DNA of 64,000 nucleotides, from assembly GCA_023250585.1 (NCBI GenBank), contig JAHFAK010000001.1:24054-88053 (forward strand). Direction: 5' to 3'. Under the pieces are notes generated by a model that saw only the letters and a list, made by a program, of their open reading frames with translations, had not been told where the DNA came from and did no database searches. Numbering within the stretch: position 1 is the stretch's first letter; every line of letters starts with the position of its first letter. A program made the position numbers and the translations under genes. The DNA is from Deltaproteobacteria bacterium (GTDB lineage Bacteria; Bdellovibrionota_F; JAHFAK01). Positions 35,769 to 43,669 of this stretch are shown here, in pieces.

Positions 35769-36689
35769 CTAACTCCAATCATGATCATTGTAAAAAGATC
35801 GAGAGATAGGCTCTACCTCACGTCGAATTCGGTCTATCTCAGCAGCAGTAAGTCTACTTTTCCAAATATCAACTGTTTTACGACTATCTCTTCTACTATT
35901 ATCTTTTTTTCCATGAAATTCTACTACATTTAATGGAGAAGTATAAAGATTCATTATCTCTTCTGTTTTCTTTGTAAATGATAGATTGAATTTCTCGTAA
36001 AGTTTTCTAAATTCCTCAATAGGTGCAGAGGCTAAATCCTCATGTCTAACAAAAATCCATTCAGGATGTTCCCTTGTAAGAATTTCAACCGTTCCATACA
36101 GAGCTTTCCATTGAAGAATTCCCATACCTATAATATCAGGTCTTTGAGGATGATTTTGAATTTCTTTCTCAAATCTAAATAAATATCTTTTCATTAAATT
36201 TTTCTGATCAAGAAAATGATTAAAGTTAAATCCCCAATTAAGACGTTTTAAGCTACTTACGAAGGATGCTGGGTGTCTTATAACAACGATAACATGCGTA
36301 TTAAATTTTTTAGCAAACCATTCGGTAGAAAAAAGACCAATAGGTTCGATAAAAATCTGCGGAAATCTAGAATTAAACTGGCGAAACAGAGATCTAAATT
36401 TTCTTTTGGTTACACGTCCAAAATCTCGGAGTGATTCTATTTTGCTCAGGCTTTTAAAAAAATCATACTTCATATCCACACACTTTTGGATATAGGGATA
36501 AAATTGCTTCTCGTTTTCCTGAGAGATATAGGTGTACATCCATGGAAAAGGTTGACATCCAATCTCTGAAGCAACATTAAAAATTTCCTCATCTCGCATA
36601 AGAAATTCTCCTGAGATAGAAAGCATTCTTCCAACCCAGCTTGAACCAGATCGATGTGATCCTGTAATGTAGATATGTTTTTTTATCAT
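35769..36689 (-). CDS. PAPS-dependent sulfotransferase family protein
   Basis: A 306-residue protein. The 5'-phosphosulfate-binding loop is ITGSHRSGSSWVGRML (8-23). The 3'-phosphate site is VIVVIRHPASFVSSLKRLNW (133-152), with the conserved Arg and Ser. C-terminal helices contain FVRHEDLASAPIEEFRKLYEKF. This layout is that of cytosolic carbohydrate sulfotransferases that move sulfate from PAPS to a sugar hydroxyl. It lies 19 bp after the pyruvate kinase-ATP sulfurylase gene, and CysQ, which removes the PAP by-product, is encoded near the start of the same operon. The glycan acceptor is not known. Confidence 0.85.
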   Translation of the reverse strand: MIKKHIYITGSHRSGSSWVGRMLSISGEFLMRDEEIFNVASEIGCQPFPWMYTYISQENEKQFYPYIQKCVDMKYDFFKSLSKIESLRDFGRVTKRKFRSLFRQFNSRFPQIFIEPIGLFSTEWFAKKFNTHVIVVIRHPASFVSSLKRLNWGFNFNHFLDQKNLMKRYLFRFEKEIQNHPQRPDIIGMGILQWKALYGTVEILTREHPEWIFVRHEDLASAPIEEFRKLYEKFNLSFTKKTEEIMNLYTSPLNVVEFHGKKDNSRRDSRKTVDIWKSRLTAAEIDRIRREVEPISRSFYNDHDWS

Positions 36690-36708
36690 TACAAAAAAGA
36701 GCCTTTGC

Positions 36709-38889
36709 TTATGCTACAAAAATTTCCTCTCCTCTCTCAATTTCCTCTAATAAAAAAGTTGATATCTCTTTTCTCATAAACCAATCAGGAAGCTCTTTTC
36801 CTGATTTGAGCATTTCACGCGCTTCACTGCCACTGATTAAACGCATATTTTTTTCATCATGATTACATTTTTCTACATAGCGATTGCACTGCTGACAGTA
36901 AGAAATAGTGTCAAAAAATACAGGCGTTATTCCCAAATCCCCCATACTCTTAAATAGTTCTTGAGAAGCATGAGTACCATAGAAATTACCAACGCCTGTA
37001 TGATCTCTTCCCATAATAAAATGAGTACATCCAAAGTTTTTCCTACAAAGAGCAGTAAAAACAGCCTCACGTGGTCCCGCATATCGTGAATAGGTAGAAA
37101 ATGCTCCGATCAATACTTTTTCTTTAGGGTAATAAGTATTAAGCAACTTCTCATAACTTTGTATAATAGCATGACTGACAAAATCACCTTTCTTTTTGAT
37201 ACCTATTACTGGATGAACAAAAAGGCCATCGCATGAAGTACGTTCCAGCGCTAGAATTTGTAATGTTTCATGGGCTCTATGAACAACATTTCTTGTATGG
37301 AAACCAACAACTCGGCTCCATCCTTTATGTTCAAAAAGGGCCCGCGTTTGCAAAGGAGTGAATTCATATTGTTTGTTCATACGTGGAAGACGTTTTATCA
37401 ATTCAACTTTTCCACCAATGAAATAATTGTCTTTTCCGAAGAGAGCTGCAACTCCTGGATGCGCTTTATCTTGTGTTCCAAACATCATTTGAGATAATTC
37501 CGTGAGGTCATAGGGGTAAATTTCCTCTATCTCAATCGTAGCAACAATATCCTGCGAGGATTGAAGAGCTAAACTCACTATAGTTCCTTCATGAAATTTT
37601 GTTGCTTCTTCTTTACTCACTTGCAATAAAATAGGAAGAGGCCATGCAACCCCGTTAGAAAGTTTATAATCATGCAAAACACTCGTAAGTTCTTCTCGAT
37701 TCATAAAACCTTGTAATGGCGAAAAAGAACCAAGAGCAATTTGCTCTGCATCCATCAGTATTTTTTCGTCAACAATTAAGCGTGGGTACTGATTAAGCAG
37801 AGTTTTATCACACTCTTGAGCAATACGATACGTAAGTATTCCTCCATGTGGCTTGATCAAAAATCGAGAATGATCATCCAGAAGTTTTCCAAAGGAAACT
37901 TTTCGATTGGAGCTCTCAAATTCATTTATAAGAGAAACAACAACCGCTGCACAATCAACGGGATGTTGACCAATAGCAGTTTCAGCAGCGAGGACTAAAC
38001 CGTCAGCTCCATCAAGTAAAGTATTGATAACATCGTTAACTTCTGCTCGTGTTGGTTTCCTCTTTTGTGTCATAGACTCTAATAAGTTTGTAGCTACATA
38101 AATCGGTTTACCAGCAGAATTTGCTCGTTGAATAAGAAGCTTCTGAAGAAAAGGAATTTTTTCGATGGGAACTTCGCGAGAGAGATCTCCTCTATCGATG
38201 AGGAGCGCGTCAGCAAGCGTCACAATAGCATCAACATTTTTTACACCCTGCCTGCTTTCAATTTTTGCAATAATTCTGGCCTGTGCACCAACGAGTTCTC
38301 TCATTTCCGAAACAGCTTCTTTACTCGATGCAAAGGAAAGAGCAAAATTGGTTATGCCATATTTTTTGGATAACGTCATGACTTCTTTGTCTTTTTTAGA
38401 AAGAACAGGAAGCATAATATCTTGATCAACAGTAACTGCTTTATTACTTCCGACAATACCTCCGCAAAGCACTCGTGCTTTTAATGAACCACCATTTTTT
38501 TCAATGACCTGTAAAAAGAGAGAATTAAAATCAACATTAATGAGACTACCTATTTCTATTTTTTCTACTACAAATCCTGGAGTAAGTGAAATAGTATGTT
38601 CATCACAAATGATATTTTCACTTACAATATCAACTATATCTCCTTCTTTTAGATAAATTTCTCCGCCTTTTACACTTCTATTCCTAATTTGAGCTCCTTC
38701 GGTATCAATACATATTGGTTTTTTCGTGTATTGACCAATGGTCTGCATCATTTTTTCAGCTACATTGATATCAACATGTGAAAGATTAATACGAAAGAGA
38801 TCTACTCCAAGCGCGTCTAAACGTTGAATAACAATTTTATCCAACGAAGCAGGCCCAATAGTTGCTAATATTTGAAGTTTTTTTATCAT
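36709..38889 (-). CDS. Pyruvate kinase-like domain fused to ATP sulfurylase
   Basis: A 726-residue fusion. The start at ATG 38887-38889 has GGAG at good spacing and overlaps the upstream stop (ATGA). Residues 1-326 are a pyruvate kinase barrel plus B domain: RINLS (33-37), DTEG (62-65, usually DTKG), KIE (209-211), RGD (233-235), Thr267 in ATNLLESM, and PTRAEVNDV. The PK C-terminal regulatory domain is missing. Residues about 336-726 are ATP sulfurylase: GSFSPLQGFM, the nucleotide motif HTRNVVHRAHE (531-541), GRDHTGVG (627-634) and a zinc knuckle Cys665/668/675, His677. The sulfurylase makes APS from sulfate and ATP. The kinase half might regenerate ATP from PEP (inference). The sulfotransferase gene follows directly. 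Confidence 0.9.
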   Translation of the reverse strand: MIKKLQILATIGPASLDKIVIQRLDALGVDLFRINLSHVDINVAEKMMQTIGQYTKKPICIDTEGAQIRNRSVKGGEIYLKEGDIVDIVSENIICDEHTISLTPGFVVEKIEIGSLINVDFNSLFLQVIEKNGGSLKARVLCGGIVGSNKAVTVDQDIMLPVLSKKDKEVMTLSKKYGITNFALSFASSKEAVSEMRELVGAQARIIAKIESRQGVKNVDAIVTLADALLIDRGDLSREVPIEKIPFLQKLLIQRANSAGKPIYVATNLLESMTQKRKPTRAEVNDVINTLLDGADGLVLAAETAIGQHPVDCAAVVVSLINEFESSNRKVSFGKLLDDHSRFLIKPHGGILTYRIAQECDKTLLNQYPRLIVDEKILMDAEQIALGSFSPLQGFMNREELTSVLHDYKLSNGVAWPLPILLQVSKEEATKFHEGTIVSLALQSSQDIVATIEIEEIYPYDLTELSQMMFGTQDKAHPGVAALFGKDNYFIGGKVELIKRLPRMNKQYEFTPLQTRALFEHKGWSRVVGFHTRNVVHRAHETLQILALERTSCDGLFVHPVIGIKKKGDFVSHAIIQSYEKLLNTYYPKEKVLIGAFSTYSRYAGPREAVFTALCRKNFGCTHFIMGRDHTGVGNFYGTHASQELFKSMGDLGITPVFFDTISYCQQCNRYVEKCNHDEKNMRLISGSEAREMLKSGKELPDWFMRKEISTFLLEEIERGEEIFVA

Positions 38890-39668
38890 ATAATACTCCA
38901 TCCTCCATCTACAACTAAATTATGTCCCGTAACATAGGCTGAGGCATCCGAAGCTAAGAAAATTGCTGCACCTACTATTTCTTCTGCAGATGCCATTCGT
39001 TGTAACGGTGTTTTTTTAATATAATTTTTTACGAAACTTTGAGGTTGTGAATCAAAAATTCCACCAGGAGAAATTGCATTTACTCTCACTCCATGGTTAC
39101 CGTAATATGATGCTAAATATTTTGTAAATTGGATAACACCCCCTTTGATTGCGGCATACGCAGCTGGCATAGTCATATCTGTTCCTTCATAGATTGAAAA
39201 ATCAGGGGCAACAATTCCATAAATTGAAGCAATATTTATAATAGATCCTTTTTTTGCTTCTTTCATTATTTCGGTAACTTTTTGGCAGCAGAGGCAATAC
39301 CCATTTAAATGTTTATTGATATTCTCTTGCCACGAATTAAACGGAATTTTTTCAAATGATACTCCCCAATCTTTTGTCCGAGGATATGCATTATTTATCC
39401 ATACATCAATTCGTCCTTCTTCTTTGAGAATTTGTGTTACTCCGTTAATAACAGATTTTTCATCGGCAATATCTAATAAAAGAAAGCGTGCAGTATAGCC
39501 ATCTTTTTTTAATTCTTCACAAGCTCTTATCCCCTTTTCTTCATCGATCTCTGCGATGATCACTTGTGCTCCATACGAAGCAAATCCTCGGGCAAATGCT
39601 TTTCCCAAAAGGCCTCCCCCTCCAGTTATGACAGTTACCTTATGAGTTAAATCAAATAAATTTTTCAT
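38886..39668 (-). CDS. ptmA: SDR oxidoreductase, PtmA-like
   Basis: A 260-residue classical SDR: VTVITGGGGLLGKAFARGFASYGAQVII (11-38), DVWINNAYPR, SIINIASIYG, the catalytic Tyr/Lys in AAYAAIKGGVIQF, AISPGGIFDSQP and VTGHNLVVDGGWSII. The GGGGLLGKA loop and the WINNAYPR segment match PtmA, which accompanies legionaminic-acid genes in Campylobacter. There it belongs to the part supplying the GDP-glucosamine branch or modifying the nonulosonate; the exact step is not settled. It overlaps the CMP-transferase gene by ATGA. Confidence 0.78.
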   Translation of the reverse strand: MKNLFDLTHKVTVITGGGGLLGKAFARGFASYGAQVIIAEIDEEKGIRACEELKKDGYTARFLLLDIADEKSVINGVTQILKEEGRIDVWINNAYPRTKDWGVSFEKIPFNSWQENINKHLNGYCLCCQKVTEIMKEAKKGSIINIASIYGIVAPDFSIYEGTDMTMPAAYAAIKGGVIQFTKYLASYYGNHGVRVNAISPGGIFDSQPQSFVKNYIKKTPLQRMASAEEIVGAAIFLASDASAYVTGHNLVVDGGWSII

Positions 39669-40372
39669 AGAGTTGTGTATCCTTTCTCGATCAAAAATTC
39701 GACAAAGTGAAAATCAATCTCACGGTCTATATCAAAACCTGAAACATCCGGCATACAATACACAATTGAATTATCGGTGATGACCGATGTATTTTCTTTG
39801 AGAAAAAAATTCCGGGAATAAAAATAAATCGAGGCGTTCATATCATAAACTTTCGGAGCATCTTGCCTTCGATGAGTAGCATGCGTTAATGACTTTGAAA
39901 GATGCGCTCGTCCGTTTCGATCAAGTTCTACCATATTAAAATATGGATTTTTATGAGAAGGTACAACGCTAAATAAATTTTCAGGTTTTTCTTTAAGAAA
40001 TAACTGATAACAATTTTCCAAATCCTTTGTAGTTCTTAAAGGAGACGTAGCATCGAGATCAACGACTATATCGTACTTCTCATTAAATATTTTTTCGGAT
40101 TCTAATACTGCATGATGAATGACGGCTAATTTATCCGCAGTATCACTTGCCAAATCTTTCGGACGCTCGAAAGGCACTTCTGCTCCAAAATCTTTCGCAA
40201 CAGCTGCGATATCTTTCGAATCAGTACTGACAATAATGCGCATTGCTCGTTCCCAGCTTTTAGCTTGAGTAATACTATACGCAATAAGCGGTTTACCTAA
40301 AAGATTCCGAATATTTTTTCCCGGAACTCCTTTAGAGCCACCGCGAGCACATATAGTCACCAGAATATTCAT
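39665..40372 (-). CDS. legF: CMP-nonulosonate cytidylyltransferase (CMP-legionaminate synthase-like)
   Basis: A 235-residue NeuA-family protein: VTICARGGSKGVPGKNIRNLLGKPLIAYSI (5-34) carries the nucleotide loop, followed by IVSTDSKDIAAVA, ERPKDLASDTADKL, VDLDATSPLRTTKD and MNASIYFYSR. These are CMP-sialate/CMP-legionaminate synthetase motifs. It activates the nonulosonic acid made by the NeuB-type synthase encoded at 42.0-43.0 kb. The other legionaminate-route genes further upstream favour legionaminic over sialic acid. Confidence 0.87.
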   Translation of the reverse strand: MNILVTICARGGSKGVPGKNIRNLLGKPLIAYSITQAKSWERAMRIIVSTDSKDIAAVAKDFGAEVPFERPKDLASDTADKLAVIHHAVLESEKIFNEKYDIVVDLDATSPLRTTKDLENCYQLFLKEKPENLFSVVPSHKNPYFNMVELDRNGRAHLSKSLTHATHRRQDAPKVYDMNASIYFYSRNFFLKENTSVITDNSIVYCMPDVSGFDIDREIDFHFVEFLIEKGYTTL

Positions 40373-40375
40373 ACT

Positions 40376-41113
40376 CTAAAAGAAAATAAGACTTACACCA
40401 AAAAGAAGAATAAAGAAAGTCATCATATGTTGATATACAGGTTCAGAAGATCTGGTAAAAACTCGTCTACCAATACTATAGTAAACTGCTATAGTTAAGA
40501 TTGGTAAAATAAGCATACGGGCTTCGATTATTTCGGACTTAAAAATAAGCAAAGGAATTAACTGGCTGAAAGCAAAAAAGAAATAAGCCCCAGCAATCGC
40601 AAAGCGAATCTTTTCTTTTCCTGTATAGAGGGTACTTGCAAAAATAGTAAGAAGCCCACCTCCCATATTAGTCAGACCATGAATGAATCCCATAATGCCA
40701 AGATAAACATTGCGATATTTTTTTACTCCTTTTTGAAGCCACATATTTAAGAAGGAATTAATTCGGCTCAATGCATTAAAAAGAAGTAGCAACCCAATAG
40801 GAACTCGTGCATTATATGAATGCTCTTCTAAAAGTACAAAAAGTAATCCCACAAAAAGAAGTGGTAGAGAAATTAAAAAAAATCTTCGTGTTTCAGGCGG
40901 AATCTTTTCTCCTACTCTTCTTCCCTCAAATACTTGAAGAATACTCAAAACAAGCGAGCATGGAAGAAGATACATAAGCGCTTGTAAGAATGGAATACCA
41001 AGAAGTAAAAGCAATGGAGTACCAAAGACTAACAGTCCTACCCCAAAAAGAGACTGAATAAAGGAACAAAAAATAACAATAGGGATAACGAAAAAAAATA
41101 GGTCATTTGTCAT
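40376..41113 (-). CDS. TauE/SafE (TSUP) family membrane transporter
   Basis: A 245-residue membrane protein with eight hydrophobic segments and the family signature SFIQSLFGVGLLVFGTPLLLLLG near the N-terminus, repeated as GFIHGLTNMGGGLLTIFAS in the second half. TSUP proteins move sulfite, sulfonates, sulfoacetate or thiosulfate. It sits between the CMP-transferase and Gfo/Idh genes of the nonulosonate block and in the same operon as sulfate-activating, sulfotransferase and sulfoquinovose genes. A sulfur substrate is therefore attractive but unproven. I recall TSUP genes in other NeuB-type clusters. Confidence 0.8.
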   Translation of the reverse strand: MTNDLFFFVIPIVIFCSFIQSLFGVGLLVFGTPLLLLLGIPFLQALMYLLPCSLVLSILQVFEGRRVGEKIPPETRRFFLISLPLLFVGLLFVLLEEHSYNARVPIGLLLLFNALSRINSFLNMWLQKGVKKYRNVYLGIMGFIHGLTNMGGGLLTIFASTLYTGKEKIRFAIAGAYFFFAFSQLIPLLIFKSEIIEARMLILPILTIAVYYSIGRRVFTRSSEPVYQHMMTFFILLFGVSLIFF

Positions 41114-41125
41114 AATATTTTTTCT

Positions 41126-42013
41126 TTAGATTGCGAAGCTCTTTTCTCTAAATGAAAGTAACTTTCTAAAAAGGTTGCTTGCTTCGCAAAGATTATTCAT
41201 CATTCGAGTGTCTTTTCTATGATCAATGAAATATTCTAATTGCTCACGATAGAGAATATCTCTGTCTCTTCCATCGAGGAGATTTGCTTCTAAAATTTCT
41301 GACTCCGTTTCAATAACAATTTTTCTTTCCGATTCTTTTGAAGCAATATCAATAATAACTTCTGCCTCTCCATGGCGAGTTTCAACCCGTGCTTCAACAA
41401 AATCTTCAGCATCGATAGTAACATTACTTCGTTTTTCTAATCGTCCTTCTATTTTTTCAATAGGTCCCATGATATAGGAAACAAGATCAAATTCATGAGA
41501 TACATCAAGGAGAGCGCCTCCTCCTCGAATACTCGAGGCAGAATACGATTCAAGATGATTCAATTCAGGTCTCCAGTCAGGAAGATATGATCGACACATA
41601 AATTTTGCTCTTCGAATCTTTCTACCCCGAACTTTTTCTTTAAGCGATTTCACCTCTGGATGAAATCGCAAGACATACGCAACATAAGTAGGAACGCTAT
41701 GCTTCTCAACAAGAGAAATGAGTGTGTCTAAGTTCTCAAGCGATGCGCTAATTGGCTTTTCGAGAAAAATGGGAATATTCTGTTCAGCGCAGCGTAGAGC
41801 TGTTTCAATATGCTGATCCGTTGGATTTGTGATAAGTGCACTCTCTACTTCCCATGAATCCAATTCATTCCATGAATTAACTTCAGGAATTCCTAACGTA
41901 TTCTTAAATCCCTTTTTGCCAGAACGAAAAGCAATTACCTCATGGCCCATATCAAGAAGAAGACGCACATGCCTTGTACCAATAGAGCCAAGACCAAAAA
42001 TCATTGCTTTCAT
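41126..42013 (-). CDS. Gfo/Idh/MocA-family oxidoreductase
   Basis: About 295 residues from ATG 42011-42013, which overlaps the legI stop (ATGA); a further ATG at 42031 is possible. It has N-terminal Rossmann MKAMIFGLGSIGTRHVRLLLDMGH, ITNPTDQHIETALRCAEQ, the catalytic EKP in PIFLEKPISASLEN, and GGGALLDVSHEFDLVSYIMG with the DxxxH pair. This family performs NAD(P)-linked oxidation or reduction of sugars. In Campylobacter, PtmF of this kind accompanies legionaminic-acid genes, making a role in that branch plausible. Confidence 0.83.
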   Translation of the reverse strand: MKAMIFGLGSIGTRHVRLLLDMGHEVIAFRSGKKGFKNTLGIPEVNSWNELDSWEVESALITNPTDQHIETALRCAEQNIPIFLEKPISASLENLDTLISLVEKHSVPTYVAYVLRFHPEVKSLKEKVRGRKIRRAKFMCRSYLPDWRPELNHLESYSASSIRGGGALLDVSHEFDLVSYIMGPIEKIEGRLEKRSNVTIDAEDFVEARVETRHGEAEVIIDIASKESERKIVIETESEILEANLLDGRDRDILYREQLEYFIDHRKDTRMMNNLCEASNLFRKLLSFREKSFAI

Positions 42014-43047
42014 TTTTCGAGTAACTCCCATGACACTAAATCATCAGCTTCAACATCATATTTTAAACGTTTGCCAATAACATCATCAAAAACTTCTGGA
42101 GGAAGACCTTTGCCTGGACGCTTAATCACAACGTTGCTTTCTGAAAGAATTGTTCCTGCTTTAAGAGAGGAAGAAAACACAAGACTCCTTTGAGCAACCG
42201 TTTTATTTTCAATTTCTCCTTTTTCGAGTTTTTTGACTCCATCGCCCATTGCCTTTTCAATATTGCGAATCGCTTCTACCATCATTTTCAATTCATGAGG
42301 TTCCAGAGATGCTTTATGATCGGGACCTTCAAGATTTTTATCTAAAGTACAATGTTTTTCAATGACTGTAGCTCCTAAGGCTGTAGCAGCTATTGAAACT
42401 TCAATTCCTGCAGTATGATCTGAATAACCCACAGGAAGATTGAAATGTTTCTGCAATGTTTTTATCGCTCGAAGATTTACTTCTTCATACGGACAAGGAT
42501 AATTAGTTGTACAATGAAGTAAGGTGATATCCTCACAATATTCTTTGAGCGTCCTAATTGCTTTTTGCACATCATCAAGTGTCGTCATACCTGTAGATAC
42601 AATTATCGGTTTTCCTTTTTTTGCAACATACGTAAGGAAAGGAAAATTCACACAGTCACCTGAAGAAATTTTGTATCGATCAACAAGAGGCTCTAAAAAA
42701 TCAACTGAATCCGTATCAAAAGGAGTAGCAAGAAAAATAATTCCTTTTTGGTCAGCATATTTTTTTAAGAAAATGAAATCATCTCGTGATAATTCTAACT
42801 TCTTAAGCATCTCATATTGAGAGATATTTGATTCTCGAGTATTGATCTTTTGATAGTGAGCTTTCTCAGCATTAAACGTTACAAGCTTTCGAGCAGTGAA
42901 GGCTTGAAATTTTATTGCATCCGCTTGCGCATCTTTTGCAGAATCAATTAATCGGCAGGCAAGATCCCGGTTACCGTTATGATTAACACCCGCTTCTGCT
43001 ATGATAAAGACTTTAGAGTTTTGTTTGGACACGACAGGGATTTCCAA
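42010..43047 (-). CDS. legI: Nonulosonic (N,N'-diacetyllegionaminic) acid synthase, NeuB family
   Basis: A 345-residue protein. It has an N-terminal TIM barrel (FIIAEAGVNHNGNRDLACRLIDSAK, DAIKFQAFTA, KISSGDCVNFPFL, STGMTTLDDVQKAI, GYSDHTAGIEVSIAAT, EKHCTLDKNLEGPDHKASL) and a C-terminal antifreeze-like SAF domain (about 280-345: RSLVFSSSLKAGTILSESNV and KRPGKGLPPEVF). It condenses PEP with a 6-deoxy-mannosamine-type sugar. The annotated start is TTG at 43045-43047; a GTG at 43032 is an alternative. Either overlaps the end of the NeuD-like gene. It pairs with the LegG-type epimerase at 49.4-50.6 kb. Confidence 0.88.
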   Translation of the reverse strand: MEIPVVSKQNSKVFIIAEAGVNHNGNRDLACRLIDSAKDAQADAIKFQAFTARKLVTFNAEKAHYQKINTRESNISQYEMLKKLELSRDDFIFLKKYADQKGIIFLATPFDTDSVDFLEPLVDRYKISSGDCVNFPFLTYVAKKGKPIIVSTGMTTLDDVQKAIRTLKEYCEDITLLHCTTNYPCPYEEVNLRAIKTLQKHFNLPVGYSDHTAGIEVSIAATALGATVIEKHCTLDKNLEGPDHKASLEPHELKMMVEAIRNIEKAMGDGVKKLEKGEIENKTVAQRSLVFSSSLKAGTILSESNVVIKRPGKGLPPEVFDDVIGKRLKYDVEADDLVSWELLEK

Positions 43048-43669
43048 ATGCTTTCGAATGCGCTGGAATATTTTTTATAACAACGCTTCCCGCTCCAATG
43101 AAACTTCGTTCGCCAATAACAATATTTTCAATAATAACGCTACCGGTGCCGATATGAGTTCCTGCACCGATGTGTACCCCTCCAGATAAAACTGATCCAG
43201 GAGCAATATGTACAAAATCTCCTATTATACAATCATGATCAATGCTTGAGCTCGTGTTAATTATCGCATGATTTCCAATTTTTGCTCCAGGTTGGATAAC
43301 AGATCCTGCAGTAACTAATACCCCTTCGCCAAATGAAACAGAGGATGCTACACGAGCTGATGAATGTATAATAGAGGGAAACTGAAAACCAATTTCTTTT
43401 AATCTTTTAAAAATTTCCTCTCGAATGTGAGATCCTTGAACAGAACCAACGGCAATGAAGGCTTGCTGAATTCCTTTACGAAAAAGCTCTTGTAAGAATT
43501 CGTCGCTGCCTATAACAGGAACTCCTTCAAGTGAAGTTCCAATAGACAATTTATTGTCTATTATACCAATAATACTAAACTGTGCCTCTGCACGCACAGT
43601 TTCAATAACTACTTTTGCGTGTCCACCGCCGCCAATTAAAATTATATCAGAGGATATTTGATCCGCCAT
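43013..43669 (-). CDS. NeuD/PglD-like left-handed beta-helix acyltransferase (probable LegH)
   Basis: A 218-residue protein with an N-terminal Rossmann-like domain (IILIGGGGHAKVVIETV) and then hexapeptide repeats from about 100 to 205 (GVLVTAGSVIQPGAKIGNHAIINTSSSIDHDCIIGDFVHIAPGS and onward). The SIDHDCxIGDFVHIAPG segment with the catalytic His is characteristic of PglD/NeuD. It would acetylate the 4-amino group of the dideoxy sugar made by LegB/LegC, filling the LegH step, or O-acetylate the finished nonulosonate. It overlaps the amidotransferase gene by 28 bp. Confidence 0.82.
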   Translation of the reverse strand: MADQISSDIILIGGGGHAKVVIETVRAEAQFSIIGIIDNKLSIGTSLEGVPVIGSDEFLQELFRKGIQQAFIAVGSVQGSHIREEIFKRLKEIGFQFPSIIHSSARVASSVSFGEGVLVTAGSVIQPGAKIGNHAIINTSSSIDHDCIIGDFVHIAPGSVLSGGVHIGAGTHIGTGSVIIENIVIGERSFIGAGSVVIKNIPAHSKAFGNPCRVQTKL

